A stretch of DNA of 10,746 bases, taken from an uncultured Caulobacteraceae bacterium. Its GTDB lineage: Bacteria > Pseudomonadota > Alphaproteobacteria > Caulobacterales > Caulobacteraceae. Positions 7,269-10,746 of this stretch are shown one piece after another (positions within the stretch are counted from its first letter, which is position 1; the number at the start of each line of letters is the position of its first letter). The notes under the pieces are model-generated. The model searched no databases. It was not told where the DNA came from and saw only the letters and a program-made list of their open reading frames with translations. The DNA is taken from assembly GCA_946482375.1 (NCBI GenBank), contig CAMLRH010000062.1, forward strand, positions 1 to 10,746. Reading direction: 5' to 3'. The position numbers were made by a program, and so were the translations under genes.

Positions 7269-8057
7269 ATGACAAACACCCCCGTCCTCTTCCTCGGCCA
7301 CGGCTCGCCGATGAACGCCATCGAAGACAACGCCTGGAGCCGCGGCTGGCGCGTAGCCGGCGAGCGGCTGCCAAAGCCGAAGGCGCTGCTGGTGATCTCG
7401 GCCCACTGGGAAACGCGCGGCATCGCCGTCACCGCCGCCGAGCGGCCGGAGACGATTCACGACTTCGGCGGCTTCCCGCAGGCGCTGTTCGACGTGCAGT
7501 ACCCGGCGCCCGGCTCGCCCGAGCTGGCGCGGCGTGTCGCCGAGCTACTCAGTCCCGACACCGTCCACCTGCACCCCACGCGCGGCTTCGACCATGGCGC
7601 CTGGAGCGTGATCGGGCCGATGTATCCGGATGCCGACGTGCCGATGGTTCAACTCAGCCTCGACCGCACCAAGACGGCGCAGGAGCACTACGAACTCGGC
7701 AGGAAGCTCCGCCCATTGCGCGACGAGGGCGTGATGATCGTCGGCTCCGGCGACATCGTGCACAACCTGCGCGCCGTCGACTGGCGCAACCCCGACAGCC
7801 GGGTCGATTGGGCCGACCGCTTCAACGACGCGGCCAAGCGGCTGATCGTGCAGGGCGACCACCAACCGCTCATCGACTACGCCCAGCTGGGCGAGGACGC
7901 GGCCCAGTCGATCAACAGCGCCGAGCACTACCTGCCGCTCCTCTATGTGCTGGGCGCGCAGGAGCCCGGCGAGGCGGTGAGCTTCTTCAACGACGACGTC
8001 TTCGCGGCCATCTCGATGACCTCGCTGGCGGTCGGCGCGGAGGAACTGGCGGCCTAG
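7269..8057 (+). CDS. ygiD: 4,5-DOPA dioxygenase extradiol-family protein (YgiD-like)
   Basis: 262 residues, the same size as E. coli YgiD. It belongs to the LigB-type class III extradiol ring-cleavage superfamily, which opens catechols using Fe or Zn; family members act on L-DOPA in vitro, but the physiological substrate is unclear. Conserved metal and active-site histidines are in FLGHGSP (H11), ISAHWE (H46), GSGDIVHN (H165) and SAEHYLPLLY (H220), with H109 in FDHGAWS. ATG 7269 is chosen because GGAG (7256-7259) lies upstream; an in-frame ATG at 7254 sits within the palindrome and has no ribosome site. It follows nadC by 35 bases, yet it has no known role in NAD synthesis. A link through quinolinate-like or catechol chemistry would be speculation. 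Confidence 0.92.
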   Translation: MTNTPVLFLGHGSPMNAIEDNAWSRGWRVAGERLPKPKALLVISAHWETRGIAVTAAERPETIHDFGGFPQALFDVQYPAPGSPELARRVAELLSPDTVHLHPTRGFDHGAWSVIGPMYPDADVPMVQLSLDRTKTAQEHYELGRKLRPLRDEGVMIVGSGDIVHNLRAVDWRNPDSRVDWADRFNDAAKRLIVQGDHQPLIDYAQLGEDAAQSINSAEHYLPLLYVLGAQEPGEAVSFFNDDVFAAISMTSLAVGAEELAA

Positions 8058-8059
8058 GC

Positions 8060-8096
8060 GGGGGTTGGAGTCTCCGACCAGTAAGGGAGACCCCCC
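8060..8096 (+). promoter_or_regulatory. Hairpin covering the ribosome site of the small protein gene at 8097
   Basis: GTCTCC (8070-8075) pairs with GGAGAC (8086-8091) around a 10-base loop. GGGGG (8060-8064) can further pair with CCCCC (8092-8096) across a 5-base bulge on the left. The right arm contains the ribosome site AAGGGAGA (8083-8090) of the following gene, so in the folded state the site would be mostly occluded. This could be translational control or chance in GC-rich DNA. Confidence 0.35.
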
Positions 8097-8306
8097 ATGT
8101 CCAAAGCCCCGCCGATTCCGCCGGAACAGCGCGCCTTCAAGGGCCAGCGCCCCGACATTGAAGGCTCCACGCAAGGCCGCCGTGACGAGAAGACCGAGGC
8201 CCAGTCGAGCCAGCCCGGCGACGCCGACGTGAACTTCAAGCAGCAGAGCCGCCACGGCAACATCCACCAGAACACCCATCACCAGGGCCACCAGCAGGAC
8301 CGCTAG
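8097..8306 (+). CDS. Small hydrophilic protein of unknown function
   Basis: 69 residues, beginning MSKAPPIPPEQRAFKGQRPD and ending RHGNIHQNTHHQGHQQDR. It is strongly polar with Pro at the N-terminus and Gln, His and Asn at the C-terminus. It has no signal peptide, membrane segment or Cys, and is probably disordered. The C-terminal GNIxQNTxxQGxQQDR pattern resembles small uncharacterised proteins I recall from Caulobacterales and Sphingomonadales; no function is known to me. ATG 8097 has a good ribosome site (AAGGGAGA). It lies 39 bases after the dioxygenase gene and 2 bases before the next small gene, so the two small genes are probably co-expressed. Codon bias and ribosome site support it being real despite its size. 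Confidence 0.8.
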   Translation: MSKAPPIPPEQRAFKGQRPDIEGSTQGRRDEKTEAQSSQPGDADVNFKQQSRHGNIHQNTHHQGHQQDR

Positions 8307-8308
8307 CC

Positions 8309-8539
8309 ATGCCGGACAAGCACCCCAACACCGAGCGCTGGGGCGGTCCCGGCGCGAGCCACGAGGACCGCACCAAGGCCAGGCCCGATCCGATGGTGAA
8401 GGACGCCGATGATCCGGATCGCTTCCAGCCGTTCAGCCACGTTTCGGGCGGCGGCGGCGAAGCCGACCGCAAGCACGGCCATCACCCGAAGAACAAGCGC
8501 GACCGGCAGGAGAACTCGGTCCAGAAGCGTATGGGTTAA
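8309..8539 (+). CDS. Small charged protein of unknown function
   Basis: 76 residues, from MPDKHPNTERWGGPGASHED to QENSVQKRMG. It is very hydrophilic, with many Asp, Lys, Arg and His residues, a Gly-rich run (SGGGGEAD) and a basic, His-rich tail (KHGHHPKNKRDRQ). It has no hydrophobic stretch, signal peptide or known motif, and is likely disordered or nucleic-acid/metal contacting; that is inference only. It starts 2 bases after the preceding stop codon, with AGGA (8296-8299) as ribosome site inside that gene, which suggests a two-gene unit. The REP-like pair follows directly, and the next gene is convergent. Confidence 0.75.
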   Translation: MPDKHPNTERWGGPGASHEDRTKARPDPMVKDADDPDRFQPFSHVSGGGGEADRKHGHHPKNKRDRQENSVQKRMG

Positions 8540-8563
8540 CCCCAAACTCCGCTCACCCCCACC

Positions 8564-8693
8564 GTCATCCTCGGGCTTGTCCCGAGGACCCAGAATCGGG
8601 GCGGACAGTGAATAGCTCGTGCGTTGGCAACGGGTAGGCTGAGCATGCCACCGTCGGCGTTTCTGGATCCTAGGCACAAGGCCTAGGATGACG
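8564..8693 (+). repeat. REP-like palindrome pair with covarying stems, between convergent genes
   Basis: Unit A (8564-8594) has the stem CCTCGGG / CCCGAGG around the loop CTTGT. Unit B (8662-8693), read on the minus strand, has the stem CCTAGGC / GCCTAGG around the same loop. Both have the head CGTCATCC and tail GGA(C/T)CCAGA, and the tails face each other 71 bases apart by core tail. Two stem positions differ between units and both are compensated (C:G to A:T and G:C to C:G). The stretch between them (8595-8661) shows no gene. The element fills the gap between the convergent ends of the small protein gene and the DJ-1 gene. Confidence 0.85.
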
Positions 8694-8694
8694 A

Positions 8695-9366
8695 TTATAG
8701 GAGCGCGGCGGCCTTCTCCGCCGCGGCCAGCCGCTCCGGCATCGCCCTGGCGAAGAAGCCGTTGATGCGCTCGAGCACCTCCGGCGGCGCCGTTTCCGGG
8801 CGGCCGGCGTTGAACGGCGGCGCGGGGGCGTACTCGAGCGCCAGCTGGATCGCCTGTGCGCCCTCGTCGCCTATGATTTCGGCCGCCAGCGTCAGGGCGA
8901 AGTCGATCCCGGCCGTCACGCCGCCACCGGTGAAGACGTTGCCGTCGCGCACGACGCGGGCGGGATCGGGAATGGCGCCGAATAGCGCCAGCTGATCTCG
9001 CCACGCCCAATGGCAGGCGGCGCGCTTGCCCTTGAGCAGACCCGCGGCCGCCAGGATCAGCGAACCCGTGCAGACGGAGGTCACGTAGGTCGCGCCCGTC
9101 GCCAGCCGGCGGATCTCGTCGAGGAAGGCCGGCGTCTGGATCGCCTCGGTCGTGCCGTAGCCGCCGGGGACGCAGAACACGTCGCAGCCCTCCACCTCCG
9201 ACAGCTTCGAAAGCCCCGCGAAAACCAGCCCGTCGGCCTCGATCGGCTCGCCGGTGAGCGAGGCGCAGGTGATCTCAGCGCCCGGCAGGCGAGCGAACAC
9301 CTGATGCGGTCCGGTGAAGTCGAGATGGGTGACGCCCGGATAGAGGGCGAAGACGATGCGGGTCAC
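8695..9366 (-). CDS. DJ-1/PfpI family protein, isonitrile-hydratase-like
   Basis: This 223-residue single-domain protein of the class I glutamine-amidotransferase-like fold most resembles the isonitrile hydratase (InhA) branch, whose Pseudomonas members hydrate isonitriles to N-substituted formamides. Seen are VTHLDFTGP (Asp16), VFCVPGGYGT, SVCTGSLILAAAGLLKGKRA (nucleophile Cys99, Thr100), ACHWAW and FTGGGVTAGIDFAL. Asp16, Cys99 and Thr100 align with the catalytic D17, C101 and T102 that I recall for that enzyme. The start is GTG at 9366-9364, with a perfect AGGAGG (9373-9378) six bases upstream. The frame stays open far upstream, antisense to the next gene, but that part is a shadow. It is transcribed divergently from a GlxA-type regulator that shares the same fold. 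The true substrate is not certain. Confidence 0.9.
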   Translation of the reverse strand: MTRIVFALYPGVTHLDFTGPHQVFARLPGAEITCASLTGEPIEADGLVFAGLSKLSEVEGCDVFCVPGGYGTTEAIQTPAFLDEIRRLATGATYVTSVCTGSLILAAAGLLKGKRAACHWAWRDQLALFGAIPDPARVVRDGNVFTGGGVTAGIDFALTLAAEIIGDEGAQAIQLALEYAPAPPFNAGRPETAPPEVLERINGFFARAMPERLAAAEKAAALL

Positions 9367-9379
9367 GGGGAGCCTCCTG

Positions 9380-9408
9380 TTGACCGCGCCACCTTGCCAG
9401 CCTAGCGT
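9380..9408 (+). promoter_or_regulatory. Weak candidate promoter for the GlxA-type regulator
   Basis: TTGACC (9380-9385) and TAGCGT (9403-9408) are 17 bases apart, 36 bases upstream of ATG 9445. The -35 is good and the -10 is weak. The 78-base divergent gap holds no obvious long inverted repeat; GTCA (9407-9410) and TGAC (9421 region) form only a short symmetric pair. Confidence 0.3.
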
Positions 9409-9444
9409 CACGTCCGAAATGACTTTCTTCCCTCCTTTTATGAC

Positions 9445-10377
9445 ATGCGCACCGTCGGCGTCCTGATCTTCCCCGACTTCCAGCTGCTCGACGCCGCCGG
9501 GCCGATCGCCGCCTTCGAGATCGCGGCGCGCTATTTGCCGGGCGCCTATGCGATCCGCGTACTCGCGAAGGAGGCCGGACTGATCGAAAGCTCCTCCGGC
9601 GCGAAAATGCAGGCCGAGGCGTTCGACGACGCTCGCGGCCTCGACACCCTGCTCGTCTCCGGCGGCGAAGGCACGCGCACCCCCGCCATCTGCGAGACGA
9701 CGCTGGCCTTCGTCCGCGAAGTCCAGACCCGACGCACCGCCTCCGTCTGCTCGGGCGCCTATGTGCTGGCGCAGGCCGGGTTGCTCGACGGCCGGCGCGC
9801 CACGACCCACTGGGGCCGCACCGCCGACTTCGCGCGGCGCTATCCAAAGGTGAAGGTGGAGCCCGACCGCATTTTCGTCCGTGACGGGCCGGTCTGGACG
9901 TCCGCCGGCATCACGGCCGGCATCGACCTGGCGCTGGCCATGATCGCCGAGGACCTCGGCGAGAGCGTCGCCCGCGCCACGGCCCAGCAGCTCGTCGTCT
10001 ATCACCGCCGTCCCGGGGGCCAGTCGCAGTTCTCGGCCCTCCTGGAACTGGAGCGTGGCGGCCGCTTCGACGGGGTGCTGGCCTGGGCGCGGGAGAACCT
10101 GCACGAGCCGCTGACTGTCGAGCAGCTGGCCGAGCGGGCGGCGATGAGCCCCCGCCACTTCGCCCGCGCGTTTGCCGCCGAGAAGGCCGTCACGCCCGCC
10201 AAGGCCGTCGAACGCCTGCGCGTCGAGGCCGCCCGCGCCCTGCTGGATTCCCAGCCGCTGCGGGTCGAGGACGTCGCCATCGAAGCCGGTTTCGGCGACC
10301 CCGAACGCATGCGCCGCGCCTTCATGCGCGCCTTCGGCCAGCCGCCGCAGGCCTTCCGCCGCGCCGCCCGGGCCTAG
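9445..10377 (+). CDS. GlxA-family transcriptional regulator (DJ-1-like domain plus AraC HTH)
   Basis: 310 residues. An N-terminal DJ-1/PfpI-like domain (about 1-190: VGVLIFPDFQLLDAAGP, TLLVSGGEGT, SVCSGAYVLAQAGLLDGRRA, HWGRT, TSAGITAGIDLALAMI) is joined to a C-terminal AraC-type DNA-binding domain (about 207-305: EPLTVEQLAERAAMSPRHFA and VEDVAIEAGFGDPERMRRAF). This is the standard GlxA architecture. The nucleophile-position Cys102 is retained, as in many members, but the domain most likely senses a ligand. It is divergent from the DJ-1 enzyme across 78 bases, so that gene is the natural target; this is inference. ATG 9445 has no clear ribosome site, so initiation may be leaderless or weak. 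An overlapping ATG at 9440 is out of frame. Confidence 0.93.
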   Translation: MRTVGVLIFPDFQLLDAAGPIAAFEIAARYLPGAYAIRVLAKEAGLIESSSGAKMQAEAFDDARGLDTLLVSGGEGTRTPAICETTLAFVREVQTRRTASVCSGAYVLAQAGLLDGRRATTHWGRTADFARRYPKVKVEPDRIFVRDGPVWTSAGITAGIDLALAMIAEDLGESVARATAQQLVVYHRRPGGQSQFSALLELERGGRFDGVLAWARENLHEPLTVEQLAERAAMSPRHFARAFAAEKAVTPAKAVERLRVEAARALLDSQPLRVEDVAIEAGFGDPERMRRAFMRAFGQPPQAFRRAARA

Positions 10378-10410
10378 GAACTCCTTCGAGTCCAAGGGAT
10401 TAGAGGCGGC

Positions 10411-10746
10411 ATGACGCGTTTCGCGCCGACCCTGCTGGTCTGCCTGGGCCTCGCCGCCTGCCAGACCAACCCCAAGCAGACGGTCCTCTCCCTCGACACC
10501 ACCGACCTTAAGTGGGAGAGCGCCGGGTGCGTCGCCGCGCGCAAGGCCGTGGCGACCTACAACGACCGCGAAGGCGTGCGCACCGCCACCGCCGTCGCGG
10601 GCCTGGTCGCCGGCGTGCCCGTGGCCGGCGCCATCGCCAGCGCCACCCTCAACGCCGCCCAGGACGACGAGCGCGAGGACCTCAACAACAAGGTCCGCGC
10701 CGCCTGCATCTCCGATCCGCTGAAGGGGAAGAAGCGTAAGAGGTGA
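10411..10746 (+). CDS. Small putative lipoprotein of unknown function
   Basis: 111 residues; its TGA is the last codon of the window. The N-terminus MTRFAPTLLVCLGLAACQ is a lipoprotein signal with lipobox LAAC and Cys17, so the mature protein should be anchored at a membrane facing the periplasm. It has a polar region with two further Cys (in ESAGCVAARKA and RAACISDPL), a Gly/Ala/Val-rich segment (about 60-83, VAGLVAGVPVAGAIASATL) that may insert in or lie against the membrane, and a very basic tail (KGKKRKR). ATG 10411 has GAGG (10403-10406) close upstream. It begins 33 bases after the regulator stop and may share its transcript. I recognise no named family. Confidence 0.8.
   Translation: MTRFAPTLLVCLGLAACQTNPKQTVLSLDTTDLKWESAGCVAARKAVATYNDREGVRTATAVAGLVAGVPVAGAIASATLNAAQDDEREDLNNKVRAACISDPLKGKKRKR

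Noticed and set aside
8695..10395. A long minus-strand open frame that extends the DJ-1 gene upstream across the regulator gene
   Set aside because: The part beyond 9366 is antisense to glxA-type coding sequence, has no family match, and a GTG with perfect AGGAGG marks the true start at 9366.
1..10746. Mobile element, CRISPR array, tRNA/rRNA or toxin-antitoxin module
   Set aside because: No transposase or integrase motif, no regularly spaced direct repeats, no tRNA-like or rRNA stretch and no known toxin family was seen; base composition appears even.

Overview
The window is a GC-rich, densely coding stretch of bacterial chromosome. Gene content and protein wording point to an alphaproteobacterium, most likely a Caulobacteraceae relative (Caulobacter/Phenylobacterium/Brevundimonas type). 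The signs are a nadA-nadB-nadC operon, a Dps of the HGYHWNVRGPHF type, a PAS-PAS hybrid kinase with an attached receiver, and paired short palindromic repeats with TCATCC / GGAYCCA flanks. The genus assignment is inference. No phage, transposon, integron, CRISPR or toxin-antitoxin genes are visible, and the composition looks uniform.

Layout from left to right. (1) Minus strand, 1-1022: dps, followed after 1 nt by a lipoprotein of the SleB cell-wall-hydrolase family that runs off the left edge. (2) Plus strand, 1205-3514: an orphan membrane hybrid histidine kinase. Its reading frame appears to begin upstream of the first normal start codon, possibly at CTG 1130. (3) 3515-3782: a 268-bp gene-free stretch holding a pair of REP-like palindromes and then a rich leader for nadA: a good sigma70-type promoter, two matching palindromic operators 74 bp apart, and an intrinsic terminator between them. 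(4) 3783-7233: nadA, nadB and nadC, joined by a 1-nt and a 4-nt overlap, encode the aspartate-to-nicotinate-mononucleotide part of de novo NAD synthesis. (5) 7269-8057: an extradiol dioxygenase of the YgiD/DODA family, whose start region is covered by a perfect 10-5-10 inverted repeat. (6) 8097-8539: two small, hydrophilic proteins of unknown function. (7) 8564-8693: a second REP-like pair between convergent genes. (8) 8695-10377: two divergent DJ-1/PfpI-superfamily genes, one an isonitrile-hydratase-like enzyme and the other a GlxA-type AraC regulator. (9) 10411-10746: a small complete lipoprotein whose stop codon is the last codon of the window.

How they work together: NadA and NadB convert aspartate and dihydroxyacetone phosphate to quinolinate, and NadC converts quinolinate to nicotinate mononucleotide. 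The leader suggests that this operon is both repressed at DNA level and attenuated. The divergent regulator may control the neighbouring DJ-1 enzyme, since divergent placement over 78 bp is typical of that relation. The rest looks like ordinary single-copy chromosomal content. The most interesting signals are regulatory: the nadA leader, the palindrome over the dioxygenase start, the covarying repeat hairpins and the possible CTG start.
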